From NCBI GenBank assembly GCA_023105745.1, contig JALGQZ010000004.1, forward strand, positions 43,318,437-43,382,436: DNA of 64,000 bases. Reading direction: 5' to 3'. Of the stretch, positions 24,261 through 35,752 are shown in pieces (the stretch's first letter is position 1; every line of letters starts with the position of its first letter). The stretch is from Austropuccinia psidii. Lineage: Eukaryota > Basidiomycota > Pucciniomycetes > Pucciniales > Sphaerophragmiaceae. Made by a program: the position numbers and the translations under genes. Below the pieces are notes generated by a model that saw nothing but the letters and a program-made list of their open reading frames with translations, was not told the DNA's origin and did no database searches.

Positions 24261-25020
24261 GAGATGATTTATCCAAAAATCTCAAATAATATTACAATAT
24301 GACACTAAGAGCTTTATCTGTGACAGGACGAATGTCCTTAATACCACTTTTGTTTCTCACTGGAACGGCTGGAAAGTTTATTGAGCCTAATCTCTCAAAA
24401 TGTCCAGTTAATAACCCTCTCATCATCTCAATAACCAGAAATGTTTTCAAGCCCATAATCTTGCTTTGTTAGGTAATAAAGATCAGGCAATGTAATCTCA
24501 ACAGGAGCTGGTCAATTTCAAGATGAAAGAAGGTATTCATGTTTTTTACATTTCTTATTTCAAAAAATTAATATCAATAATTGGGAATAGGGGAAAAGTA
24601 CTTATATGCATGTGTATACAAGGGGATTGCCATCAATAACTTTGGGCCAATTAGATTCTCATCCTGGAAGGTTTGATAGCATTTAAGAATTTATTGAGTG
24701 TAGCTTGAGATGAGACACAAAGTATAATAGAATAAAAATTAAGTGTGAACTCATAAAGAGAAGAGGAGCTCATCCCCTGGTACTGACTCCTTCAAGACTA
24801 CTCACAATACACATTCCAAGAATTTACACCAGAAAAATAAAGGGAAGAATTTTAAATTCTCAAATTGTAAGCCTTATGCTTTTCTACTTCCTAAGAAGAT
24901 GGATTTCATTGGGCCTGAAAGGGAAATAAGACTTAAAGAGGTTTTATGTGCTAATTAGTCAAAATCACCCACCTGAAAAAACTTATAAATGGCCTTAAAA
25001 TAAACCTGGGCCATTCAATG
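24261..25020 (+). pseudogene. Chromovirus gag, C-terminal half (split by L2)
   Basis: Continuation of the gag broken at 13352. In order it matches the C gag: GAGATGATTTATCC (LRGFI in C), TTTCTCACTGGAACGGCTGG (FLTGRAGKWIEP), GGGATTGCCATCAATA...CAATTAG (GLASILLDQLA), CATCCTGGAAGGTTTGATAG (HPGTFDS), GGGAAGAATTTTAAA (KGKNFQ), then AAATGGCCTTAAAAT near the zinc-knuckle end. Frames are thoroughly broken. What follows 25020 is not recognisable as pol. Confidence 0.72.
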
Positions 25021-27659
25021 GCTTCCTCAGTAACCAAGGGAGAATAATTTGTGCTAATTATGCTGTGCTCATTAATTTTAGCTCCTTTGATTAAACAGCC
25101 CAAATGTGCACTATGAGGACTATTGGTATTATGGGGACTATTCAGGGTGTGAAATAAAATGAGGCAGTATGTGGAAGGGGGAATTACAGGTAATTTCTTT
25201 TTGAATTTATTTTTGGAACCTGTAACCCTTTCCCTTCTTGTGTTCTAGAATAATATATAATTCCCTTCCTAATATACTAAGCTATATTTACTGAGTTCAC
25301 CAATCAAATTTATTATTGATAATGGCTTTGTCAAAAAGTATTTTACTCTACAATCTTTTTGAAAATTTTCACTACTCAAAAAATTGTTATTCAAAACCTT
25401 AACAAATAAATTCTTTCTGAAACTTTCAACAGACTCATTTGGATTTCACCAAGTAATTGTACACAAATATCTAAAAATAACATGATAAAATTATATAAAA
25501 ATCAATAGAAAAACATGGTTTATAATACAAAAAAATATAAAAGATATTCTTCTCTTAATTTATTTTCAGCTATACTAAAAGGAAGAAAATTTATATTTAA
25601 AGCCCTTTGTGGAGGTGTTGATAGGCTACTACTCTAATAATTGTTGATAATAAGGTATGATCTAGTTTATTAAATGTTATTTGTGGCTTTCTGCTGTAAT
25701 ACTAAATCATATAATTCATTATGGTTTGTTGATAGTAGTACTAGCTAGGTGCTATAAATCAAACAATAATCTAAAATAAATAATTAACTGTTAAATTTTA
25801 TTTTGCTCCTTATCTTTTCCTTGAGAATAATTTATCAGGTAATAGCTAATGAATGAAGAGCCAATTTTCTTTTAAAGGTAAAATTACTCCAGTTGTTCAG
25901 TTTTTCTTCCAAACCAGTAAATACTATTTTTTTAGGCAGTTTAAAACAAAAACTTGATCAAAAATATTGCAACTGACTAGGTTTTATTTTGAAGGCTGAA
26001 AAATTAATTGTGTATGAGGGTTTTATTTGAAAATTATCTAAACATTGATCTTAAGGCTTAAAAACTAAGCTTCAGAGACAGCTTTCTCAAGAGCTTCAAG
26101 CTTTAAGATCCTAATTAATGTAATCACTACTAGTCTATCTGCTAGTTAGGGATGCATTTAATTATTTTCAAAATATTGGCTCTCTTGAGCTCTGTCAACA
26201 ACAACCCTCAGTTACTGGGCTTAATTTATCAAAAATAATTTTCTGGTATGATATTCTTGAGGAGGGAGCAGAAAAAATAAATCAAAGTTAAAGTTTTGAA
26301 ATTGGGAAAAGGGAAAATGTGGGAGAAAGGGTCTCTATTCATACCAATTGAAGCTCTCCATTGGAGTGTAAAACATAGGGGACTTATAGATTTCCAGCCT
26401 CTGGTTGCTGTGAAAATCAGTGTAAACTTTAAATTTGGATTTGGAGGGACAACATTTCATGACATGACACAAGTATATATTTCTGATCAATCAGAATTCT
26501 TTACTCCACTTTATACATTGAGATAATGTGTTTCTGACCAATAAGATAAGTTAATTTTAATCTCATTTGTTTAGGTTACATCTTTGTGACTTGAGTTGTG
26601 AAATAGAACCAAGCCTTGATATGGGCCCTGGAGCCCTTATCCAAATGTATTACTCAATCGATTACCCATCATTCAGGTTATTTACCTCATTTTTTTTGTT
26701 TTAGGGTCTTTCTGGGCTGGCCTTTTGGTTAGGTTTTGCATTTTTATGAAAAGAAATGTATTACTGATTAGGGGCATTACCTGTATTCTTATTCAACATT
26801 CCTAAAGCTACTCACAACTTCCAGAAATTTCACATTCCCAAAACTCTCAATTTTTAGTGTGTCGTTTGTCTTGCTTGAGCCCAGGACAAGCCTACTCCAA
26901 GATCTTCCTTACCAGCAACTCTGAGAATAAGGTGATTTACAGCTTACATCACCTCGATTTAGCCATGGGGGTGTGCAGTGTTTTGCACAATTTCATTACA
27001 GTGAGTTCAAATGAGTATTACACAATGTGTAAAAGGTACGCTGTCCTTTAATGTGAGTATTTATTTAACCAATAGCAATATTTTAAGGGTTTTTTTTGTA
27101 AAAAGTTTCCAATAGCATGTAGAGCCATTAAAGGGTTTGTTACAGCATGGTCCAAACATTTTCAGTCAAAAACACAAAAGAACATAGGAGATTTCTACAC
27201 ATTAATGAATGAATGAATAGATTTTCAAACATAAAAAATACGTTTTTTAGTGATTTTTTAACTTAAAAAATGTATCAAATTTGGTGTCTTTGTTGTGGTT
27301 ATTCAAACTTTGGTCTTTTTTCTTATGCTGAATTTGACTTTATCATTCTTTGAACCATTTAATTACTACATCCTGTCTAATTTCTTTCCACTAATATTTG
27401 CTTCTTTTCTCAAACCTATTATCAACTAAAATCTTCTCTTTGAGCAGACTACTTTTATTTGGGTTTTTCATTTTATATAGGCTTTCTCATTTGCCAAAGT
27501 TTTTTATAATCCTCTCACATAAACTCATAGTCTTTTTTGCTATATTCACTTTTTCATTTAGAAAATTAGGAAGCCCTACTTCAAAAATGTAAGCTTCACG
27601 AAAATGCAATAATAAATAACTCTTCTGATCCAAAGCTAAGGGGAAAAAAATGCAATGAT
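25021..27659. other. Unassigned sequence
   Basis: I see no identifiable gene. Two + strand ORFs of 76 and 64 codons (26296-26526 and 26857-27051) have mixed composition but match nothing I recognise. The stretch 26580-27060 is less AT-biased than its surroundings and has intron-like T-rich tracts followed by TTTTAG at about 26704, so a decayed gene is possible but not supported. A TGAA repeat lies near 27205-27218. Confidence 0.3.
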
Positions 27660-27665
27660 TTTGTT

Positions 27666-28190
27666 CAAAAAGCTTCAATCAACATTCACCATGGAAAGAT
27701 GGCTCAACCAATGTATTAGCCAATATTCAACATACCAAGCTTATGACAACAGTTCCACCTAATGAAATGCTTCACAATCAAGTGTTTACCCCATCTCAAA
27801 AGAAAATACCAAACAAGCTTCCACAAAGTGAAATTCCTGAGGAATTCAAGCCTAAGAAGGGATAATAATATTATTATGAAAGTTTTGTATTCATTCAAAC
27901 TCACTTATCAATTAAGTTGACATTTTAGAAAGCATTTTGTGAGCACATTAAGATTTTGTGGGGTATAATCTACCAAACCTCTGTACCTATATCCCCCAAC
28001 TACACTATTTTGAAATAATTAAATACTGGCTTCTCCTTCTTTAGTGACATTGTGACTCAATCAGAAAATCCCAGAATGATTTTATTTGTTTCTTTAGAAG
28101 AGATACTAAATTCAAGAAATACTTGACCTGGAAAGGGAAAAATTGAAAATGCCATCATTAACATGAGTGATTTTTAAATAAAATATGCTA
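27666..28190 (+). pseudogene. Possible 5' part of the rust-type uncharacterised gene
   Basis: A + strand frame from about 27666 stays open for over 60 codons with a protein-like composition (SPWKDGSTN, TVPPNEMLHNQVFTPSQKK, PEEFKPKKG). Further right, frames are broken, but the last codons before the L1 target site (KYAIS) join in frame with SLERLGICHLDPDLNEA at 47421 when L1 and one target copy are removed. This suggests L1 landed inside this gene. The family assignment of the upstream part is inference. Confidence 0.35.
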
Positions 28191-28195
28191 TTTCA

Positions 28196-30116
28196 TGTAA
28201 GATGTGTCTATGAAACTGTTGATAATATTACTATTAATAAAAAGTACTATGACTGTTCTTATGAAATGTAATAATAACAAAATTTTCATAACCACAATTG
28301 AATAATTAAAGAATTATTTATTTTACATGTTATACACTACTAGTAATTATGAAAGTAAGTAGTAATTGTCTATAAGAATCAATTAGAAGAAAAATTTAAT
28401 AATAAAAATTTCTTTATTAAGATAATAAAACTATTTTAATATATAATTATCTTTTACAAGAATAATTATTAAGATAATGCTTGAAGAAAACTATTACTAG
28501 AGAAAAGCTTTAAGAATTAAGATAAATCATTCACTATTAATCCAATGAACCTTTTAGAAGAAAATAGTAGAAAGATTTGACATAGAATTGTGGATTCAAT
28601 GGATCAAAGATGGATATATAGCAATATTACAAAAATATATAGTTGATTTCTATGATTTCACGTCTTTCTGATTGATTCTGAAATAATAAAACACTTAATA
28701 AATAGCTTTAACTAATACTTACTTGTTGATAATAATGGTATAATGGAATAATGTGATGATTTTGGAAAAAAGACAGCAAGAGGAAGCCTCTTTTAAGTGT
28801 AAGATGGCTCACATAGGTGTTCCAAGGAGCAAACTGAAAAAAAGTGGGTGAGACAACAATATACCTTTTGGATTATTGATTGCATCATCTGTTGTCACCT
28901 AAGATTATTATAATTACTTAATTGAGGCTATTATGTGATTACCAACCCATTTATGGTAAAGAATAGAAGGAGTAACAACTGTAAATCTTCTTTTATTCCA
29001 AAATAATCATTGATTTCTCAAATTTATCAATGTTATTGGAAATTTTTTGACAGAATTTATTTTCTGTAAATTTTTAAAGATTCTGTCTTTTATGCAGAAT
29101 GATCCAAAATGCACTGTAAGTAACACTTTGAATTTTACATATAAAATTACAATTATTTTTGGTTTTTATATCAATTTTACAGTTCTTAATTGGTCCTGAA
29201 AGCTTCAGAAAGATTCATTAAGAATTTTATTTTAATGAATTTTTGAAGTTTTAACCCCATTTCTTTGTAGAATTGCAAATAGCAGTATATGGCTGGTTGC
29301 TATGTGGTAAATCAATGGATACTAGTCCAAAAAGGGTTTTAATTACTCTTTTGGGGTTTCCCCATGGAAATTAATTCAAAATTTACATGGTTATAGGAGT
29401 CTAAATTTCTCTTTACCTCCTTGGCACGTCAAAATAGCAGGTTATTTGCTATTTTCCTAAGATTTACTGAAGTTGTGACATGGTAACCAAGTTCCCAAAG
29501 GGTTTTAGCTTACTAATTGGGCCATTATCAGCCATGGATCCAAGCTTTGGAGCTGTCCATGCCTCAGAGGCCTCAGAAGTTGGGTACCCTGACTCTCTTT
29601 GATGTCTTTTGTCCCCCTTGACTATTTCTTCACGTCAAAATAGAAATTCAAGCTTAGTGAGATATCCACTATGGGTGTACCAAACTTGCATGTACAAATA
29701 CCATAATATTAAGTGCCACAAACATGCATGACACTATTCTTAGTGTATATGTAACAGGGGATTTCTCACATTCCCATTATTTTGGCGTGAAATTGAGAAA
29801 AACAAAAAGTTTCATGGATCTTTTATGTGGTATTGATGATTTGGTATTGAAGTATTTTCCATATTACCACCTCAAAGAGTTCATTTGAGGTTATTCACAC
29901 TATGAAGCTACCCTAGGTGAAATCCTGTGTAGAACCCAAATCTGGCCTTGAATCCATGGATTTACTTACACAATAAAAAGTTGTTAATCTTTTCTGGAAT
30001 CAAAAAAAGATGAATTTTGAATATATGCATAACCTATGAGTTATGCATAGTTCAGAATTTATTTTTAAGATAATTGTGGCCCATTTGGGTATGTAGACAA
30101 TATGTTAAGGCTCACA
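28196..30116 (-). repeat. L1 left LTR (3' LTR)
   Basis: TGTAAGATGTGTCTATGAAA at the start and AAGGCTCACA at the end; 1,921 bp. Paired with 45506-47417, from which it differs at about one base in ten to twelve over the first 160 bases. It contains the conserved TATGCATAAC hairpin at 30024-30049. Confidence 0.92.
30024..30049. repeat. Conserved hairpin near the family L LTR end
   Basis: TATGCATAAC (30024-30033) and its exact complement (30040-30049) with a 6-base loop. The same structure is found with one mismatch at 47325-47350 and in weaker form near 51195, and reversed near 52110 and 57250. Confidence 0.8.
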
Positions 30117-30132
30117 TTCCCCCCCACCAAAA
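30117..30132 (-). other. L1 polypurine tract
   Basis: The minus strand reads TTTGGTGGGGGGGAA directly before the 3' LTR, the expected place and composition for the plus-strand DNA primer of a gypsy element. Confidence 0.75.
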
Positions 30133-30224
30133 AATAAAATTGTACTATACTTTTATCAACTGTATAAAGAAGAAAAAGGCCCCAAAGGGGGTTAATGTAC
30201 TGTCCAACCTCTTTGAATTGCTCA

Positions 30225-31650
30225 GATCAAGTAATTTAAAGCACATATATAGACATATTAAAGCTTGTGGCCTTCTTTCATGTATAAATCTTCTTAAGAG
30301 TTTATCTGAGTCAGGTATTTCTGCTTCTTCCAGCCATTCATCTTCATGTACTGGATTTCTATATCTGACAAGATATTCTCTTTAATTTTGAACCCTAAGT
30401 CTCCTTTTTTATGACTTTCTTGATATTTCTGTCTTCACTCTGTTCCACTGGTGGTACAGTCAAACGAGTTGGATTCCTTAAAGGAAAAAGTTCTTTGTCA
30501 GTTGGTTGATAAGGTTTTATCAAGCTGACTGGAAAGGCTGGGTGTTTATTTTCCAATTCATCACTCAATTCCACTTGAACTGCAATGATTACATGTAAGG
30601 CAAGAAAAAAAAGGTCCTACATAAGAATCTTTAAGCTTCTTTGGGCCTTTGATATTATTAAAATTCAAGTTTGAAACCAGAACTAAGTCCCCTACTTTGA
30701 AGTCTGGTACTTTGTGACTCTTGTCCCACTTCTGTTTTGCATAGTCAAAAGCATCATTCATACTCTGTTTTGCATAATGTTTCACTTTATCAAGCATCAT
30801 CTTGAAGCTGGAAACTGTAGGATGAATTTAAATCAAGTCTTTCCTCAGTGTGTCTTCTGGGAGTCTTGAATTCCATCCTTTTTCTAACATAGAAGGAGTT
30901 TGGACTGTAGAAGAATGGACTGATGTCTTATATGCCAATGCTAATGCAGGTATTAGAGTGCACCAGTCATGGGTAAAGCCATCTGAGTCTTTGAATTCTA
31001 ACCCATAAGCACAAAATCTCCTGATCATGTCCTCTAAGTTTTGAATCATTCTTTCTGCAAATCCATTTGTTTGAGAGTGATATGCTGTTGAGAATGATAA
31101 CTTGGTCCCAAACAATCTGTGAAGATTGGTCCAAAGTGCAGATGTGAATTTGGGATCTCTGTCACTTATAATATTCTTAAATAACCCTGTATGAGAAAAA
31201 ACTCTACTCCATAAAAGAAGAGCTGTATCCATAGCAGTGTCATCTTTATGACATGGTAAGAATATGGGTGTTTTGCTATATCTGTCTACAATGACTAAAC
31301 AAGAATTATAACTTTTGTCACTACTTGGAGGAAGTGCTGTGACATAATCCATGTGAACAACTTCCCAAGGGCATTTTGGTTCTTGAATATGGATCATAAG
31401 TCCAAATTTATGCCTGTACTCCTGTTTGTTTTTTAGCATCTGTCACAGGTATGGCAATATTCAATGGTCTCTTTTCTCCAAGATGGCCACCATGCACAGT
31501 TCTTTACTTTTTCAAGTGTTCTGTCTTCTGACAGGTGTCCAGAGTAGATGCTATCATGGCATTCATGAAGAATGGTATTGATAAGCAGTCTGCTACATAA
31601 TGTCATTACACAAGAATGTTTGGTTCTTTGGTAAATTATTCCATCAAACA
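30225..31650 (-). pseudogene. L1 integrase
   Basis: Integrase in three frames. The zinc-binding domain lies at the 3' end of ORF 31433-32128, with [11 protein letters not shown] and CHTCDRC forming an HHCC site. The core is ORF 30828-31439 with VDRY (Asp), ISDRDPKF (Asp) and TNGFAERMIQ (Glu), so the DDE triad is kept although relatives have TDG. The C-terminal domain in ORF 30561-30800 has KVGDLVLVSN and GPF. Downstream to about 30225 the frame shifts, but ELENKHPAFPVSLI and VIKKGDL can be read. It catalyses cDNA integration in the nucleus; this copy is broken at 30828 and near 30600. Confidence 0.85.
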
Positions 31651-32440
31651 AGTGAAATCTTCCTTCAGAATAGGAATTTTTCCAAACTTCATCCAGTTCA
31701 TTGACTAAAGAAGTATCTTTGCAGTCTTTATCTAATAAGGAAGTCAAGATATGGATATTATTGTCTTTCTTATAAGATTCTCTGACTTTTTCTATGAATT
31801 CAGTCCCAATATCAGTTACGTTAATTCCTTGAATTGGAATTTGTGGTTTTGCTTCCAAGGGTACATAAGCTGGGTTATCAGGAGTATTGGCTAATGCCCA
31901 CTTGCAAAGTCCATCAGCATTCTTGTGAATTTTTCCTTCTTTATGAACTATAGTCATGTTGCCTCTATATTCTTGAATGGCTACTTGCCATCTTAACATA
32001 TGTCTCGTGGGAGTTTTCATGTTAAGAAGTGATTTCACAGCATTACAGTCAGTTATCACTTCAAAAACACTGCCATCAAGGTAATAGTGCAATTTTTCAA
32101 TTGTCCATACCAAACATAAACACTCCATATGGCTTGCACCATATCTGGCTTCTGTTGGTTTGATTTGTCTTGGGATTTAACAAACTGGTCCTTCTGTAGG
32201 CTTGTCATCAATAATTTGGACTTGATGTAGGGCTTCCCCTAATCACTCTCCACATGCATCAATGTACAATTTAAAAGGTATATTCCAGTCAGGCATGAGG
32301 ACTAAAGGTGCTTCTGTAAGAGCTTTCCTTATCTTCTAATAAGCTTTAATTCTCTCCTGTGTCATCTCAAATACTGTCTGTTGATAACATATTCTATAGA
32401 GTTAATTGGCTAGAATTGCAAAGTCCTTCAAATGTTGCCT
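31433..32440 (-). pseudogene. L1 RNase H and linker
   Basis: ORF 31433-32128 (231 codons) starts within RNase [31 protein letters not shown] with a catalytic Asp in TDCN, and [16 protein letters not shown] with the last Asp. The connecting region and integrase zinc domain follow. The upstream part (32130-32440) has LYIDAC and [14 protein letters not shown] sequence in broken frames with a stop after QIKP. RNase H removes the RNA strand during cDNA synthesis. Confidence 0.82.
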
Positions 32441-33390
32441 ATACTAACAGGAAAATCCAAGAAAAGACATCATTTCTTTATTATTCTGGGGTATTGGCTT
32501 AAGTAACACTGCTGCCACTTTCCTTTTGTCAATACCTAAGCTTGAACCAGAAACAAAATGTCCTAATGCTTTGAGTTCTTCAAAACCAAAGTTGCATTTC
32601 TTGAGTGAAATTTTCATATTCAATTCTGCAGCTTTGTGAAGCACTCTTTCAAGTATTTCAAGGTGCAAGGACCATGAATCAGAACCTATGATGATATCAT
32701 CAATATAAATGATACACCATCCTCCAGATAATTCTGTGGGGAAGATGGTTTTCATCATTCTTTAATAATGAGATGGTACCTTTTCAACACCAAATGGCAT
32801 TATAACATACTCATAAATACCACAGTTAGTGATTATTCTAATTAATGCCTTGGCTTTAGGCATCAGAACATTTTGGTAAAACCCTTTCAATGCATCCATG
32901 GATGTTATATACTTGCCTTTCAACAATTGGATCAAGGTTTCTTGACTTCTAGGAATTGGATACCTATCTGGAACTGTTTAGTTATTCAATTATCTAAAAT
33001 CTCCAACCATCCTTGATTTATTATTATGCAAAGCAATAATAACAGGTGTTGTCACTTAAACTTCTTCATTATGGCCTACTTTCCTTAGTACACCAATTTA
33101 TATCAATTCTTGGATATGTTTTTCCAAGGCTTCTCTAGCTCTGGGATTGGCTGGATAAGCTGGTCTTCTAAGTACGGGAGGATATGGTATGTCAATATTA
33201 ACAATAATTTCAGCTTCATGCCCTTTTATGGCGCCTAATGGTTAATTATCAGAGGCAAATGCATTATTATATGTGTATACCACATCAATAAGTGCATGTT
33301 TCATCTTTGGTGACAATGATGGATTAATTTGTGCTTCAACAAGTTGATTAGCCACAAATTCTTCCTTATAAGTATCTTTTTTAGAAGATA
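32441..33390 (-). pseudogene. L1 reverse transcriptase
   Basis: ORF 32444-32758 carries the RT active site CIIYIDDIII, with both catalytic Asp residues, followed by the NMKISLKKCNFGFEELKALGH thumb region. Upstream to about 33390, decayed frames hold the DRYPIPR-like, RMVGDFR-like and PPVLRRPAYPA-like stretches. Unlike L2 the catalytic box is intact, but stops and frameshifts upstream prevent a full product. Confidence 0.82.
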
Positions 33391-34450
33391 CTATTGATAT
33401 TTTTTAGGCATATTAGAGAAATCAAATTTTTGTCTCTTGTTTTCTCCAATTGTGAAATATCTGTCTTTATGGTTATTTATGTCAATACCATAAATATTCA
33501 AGTAATCATTTCCAAGAATGATGTGCTTAGATGTTCAGTTGTCCATTACTACAATCTCAGTCTGCATTCTTACACTTCCTGCTGGGTGTGGAAATACAAG
33601 ATTAGTGTCCAATATACCCAAAGGGTCCATATTATTACTGGCACTACTAAGTTGTACACCCTATATTGGTAATAGATGATTTTTCCATCCAGGGAGTATG
33701 GCTTGAGGATAGTCTTTGCCTACAAAAGTACAAAGTGCCCCTGTATCCAAATTTACTTTGGCTTCAATATCATGCACCAGGATTGATGTGATACAAGATG
33801 CTCCAGAAGTGTATCCTTTACCTCTAGCAGGTTTGGTTTTACACATTCTGGCATCCTGGATATTGATCAGGTTATGAAAGTCCTCACTGTATTTTGGCAA
33901 GTGAGTATGGACTTCTGTGACCTCAAAGAAAGCTGTAATGATTTCAATGGGATAGTCCTCTACTGTTGTGTCTTCAGAGACTGTAGAATCTAGGTCAGAT
34001 TCTTCTCTTTCTTCAGTACACTAAACTTCTTCAATGACTTGAACTTCATTAATATTTGTCTTTTTTGTGCATGTGTTGGCTAAATATGAAGTACTTCCAC
34101 ATTTATGACACTTCAAGACAGGTTTCTCAGGTCTTCTATCCTCTATGGAAATCTTTGGGATCATTCTTGACTCCATAGGGACTTTAGCCCTGGTTGTACC
34201 AATTCTTTTTCTAGTAATGATATCTTCCATTGCATTAATGTAGTCCTCTGCTGAACAGGGTTCTACACATCTGCACTTGATAGCATGTTCCAGTTCTCCT
34301 CCACATTTTCTTAATATTTTCATATTAATCATAGTGTCAGACATATCTGGGTGTAAAGCACATAATCTGTCTTTCTGTTTGAGGAACCAAGTAAGTGGTT
34401 TGTTCTTTTCTGAGTCAAAAATGGCAATTTCAAAAGCATTCTCCATTTTA
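33391..34450 (-). pseudogene. L1 protease and nucleocapsid region
   Basis: ORF 33661-33900 contains the aspartic protease signature NLDTGA (LDSGA in L2) after the KPARGKGYTSGASCITS segment. ORF 34021-34446 holds gag sequence (FLKQKDRLCALHPDMSDTM, RCVEPCSAEDYI) and a zinc knuckle CHKCGSTSYLANTC in which the usual His is Tyr. Both ORFs and 34495-34986 share a frame, broken by single stops at 33901-34021 and between 34447 and 34495. Decayed protease C-terminal sequence continues to 33391. Confidence 0.82.
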
Positions 34451-35016
34451 AACCTCCAAGAATTATTGGCCTATTTGGTAATCACTTCAGATTTCTACCA
34501 AGACCAATCATGTTTTCCATGATCTTTTCTCATCTTGTAATACCAATTCTTTGCAGTTCTGGTAAACAGAGACTGTAATTTCCCCACCATGATCTCATCA
34601 GTTATATGAAAGTCTTCTTGCAACATATCAATAGTTCTGATGAACTCAATATAATTGTATTCTCCTTCACCAGAGAATGTTCGCCATTCTTCTAGTTTTG
34701 GAATATCTTTTGCACAGATAGGACTTCCACCTAAGAATGGGGTCAAACTTCCTTTAACAGAAGGTTTTCCTTCAGTAAATGGTGTAGAATGTCTTGGAAT
34801 ATGTGGTTCATAATTCTTATAAATTTGTTCTACATTTGCAATGATTTCATTTTTTAACTTCTGCCTTTCACTGTAGCTTTTTGCCAAATGTGTGGGAAAC
34901 TGAGTTGTATTTTTAGTTATTTCCAAGACATGAGCTTTCAGAATTCTAAGTTGATCATTAATGTTTAAATTGGAAAGATGTTCCATTTCATCATTTTGAA
35001 CTTGAAATTTACTCTC
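34451..35016 (-). pseudogene. L1 ORF2 gag, part after element C
   Basis: ORF 34495-34986 (163 codons) reads through a polar, helix-rich segment (NDQLRILKAHVLEI) to the capsid-like FSGEGEYNYIEFIRTIDML and the KMRKDHGKHDWSW block. Its N-terminal side is cut by element C at 35017-35021: the codons for DRI lie at 43970-43982 and those for ESKFQ continue here. It matches L2 20257-19667. Confidence 0.8.
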
Positions 35017-35021
35017 AATTC

Positions 35022-35737
35022 TGTCACAGGGGCTCTTCTAAGTGAAGAGGGCCTGGCACTCAGTGAACAGACTTACTTATGGAGGGCTCAGAATAAGGTA
35101 CTCAATGATAAGAGTAATGGAGCAAGAGGATAAATTCCTAATCATAAAATAATAAGCATTAAAGATATGAGAAAAAACAAAAGCAATAATAAAGAGCCAA
35201 CCACAAATAATCCTGTACCACTGTTTCAACCTGTTCAGAAAAGAGAAAAGGATTAATAAAGGATATGGCCACCAGGACTCTACTGAACAGGTGAGGGAAG
35301 GCAAAGACTAACTTAATAATTAATAAAATAATATTTCTTAATGAGAAATAAAATAATATTAAATAATAAATCCAATATTTTAATTAACTGGGGGAAAACC
35401 CCCAGGTGGGTGAAGAGGGGCTGGTATATGTGAGAAATACCAGCCTTGGAGTTTGAGTGTTGAGATACTTGTCTGTATGCTGGAATAAGTTGGATGTGGG
35501 ATTGAATCCTGTATTGGTGAATCCAATAAAGGTTATACAGTCAATACAGGTATTTGCGCCTGTATTTATTACAGGCCTGTATTTGGGTCTTGCCTGTATG
35601 AAACTGTATTGAGGCCTGAAAACTGTATTTGGAGAATGTTGAATGAAACCCCCTTGCTGATTGGGTTTTGAGGGGTATCAATGAAGTAATGATTGTTGAA
35701 TATGATTGGTAATGCCCCTGCCTCCTTGGCTGTGACA
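35022..35737 (-). repeat. Element C left LTR (3' LTR)
   Basis: Bounded by TGTCACAGGGG and GGCTGTGACA, 716 bp. It lacks a 16-bp tandem piece (TGGTGAATCCTGTATT-like) present in the other LTR near 43795. It contains the decayed CCTGTATTGG hairpin (about 35510-35534). Confidence 0.95.
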
Positions 35738-35752
35738 TTATCCCCCTCTTGA
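35738..35752 (-). other. Element C polypurine tract
   Basis: The minus strand reads AAGAGGGGGATAA immediately before the 3' LTR, in the correct place and composition. Confidence 0.75.

Noticed and set aside
25021..27659. Host gene with introns around 26580-27060
   Set aside because: A few intron-like tracts and short ORFs only; no protein family recognised and no consistent exon frame.
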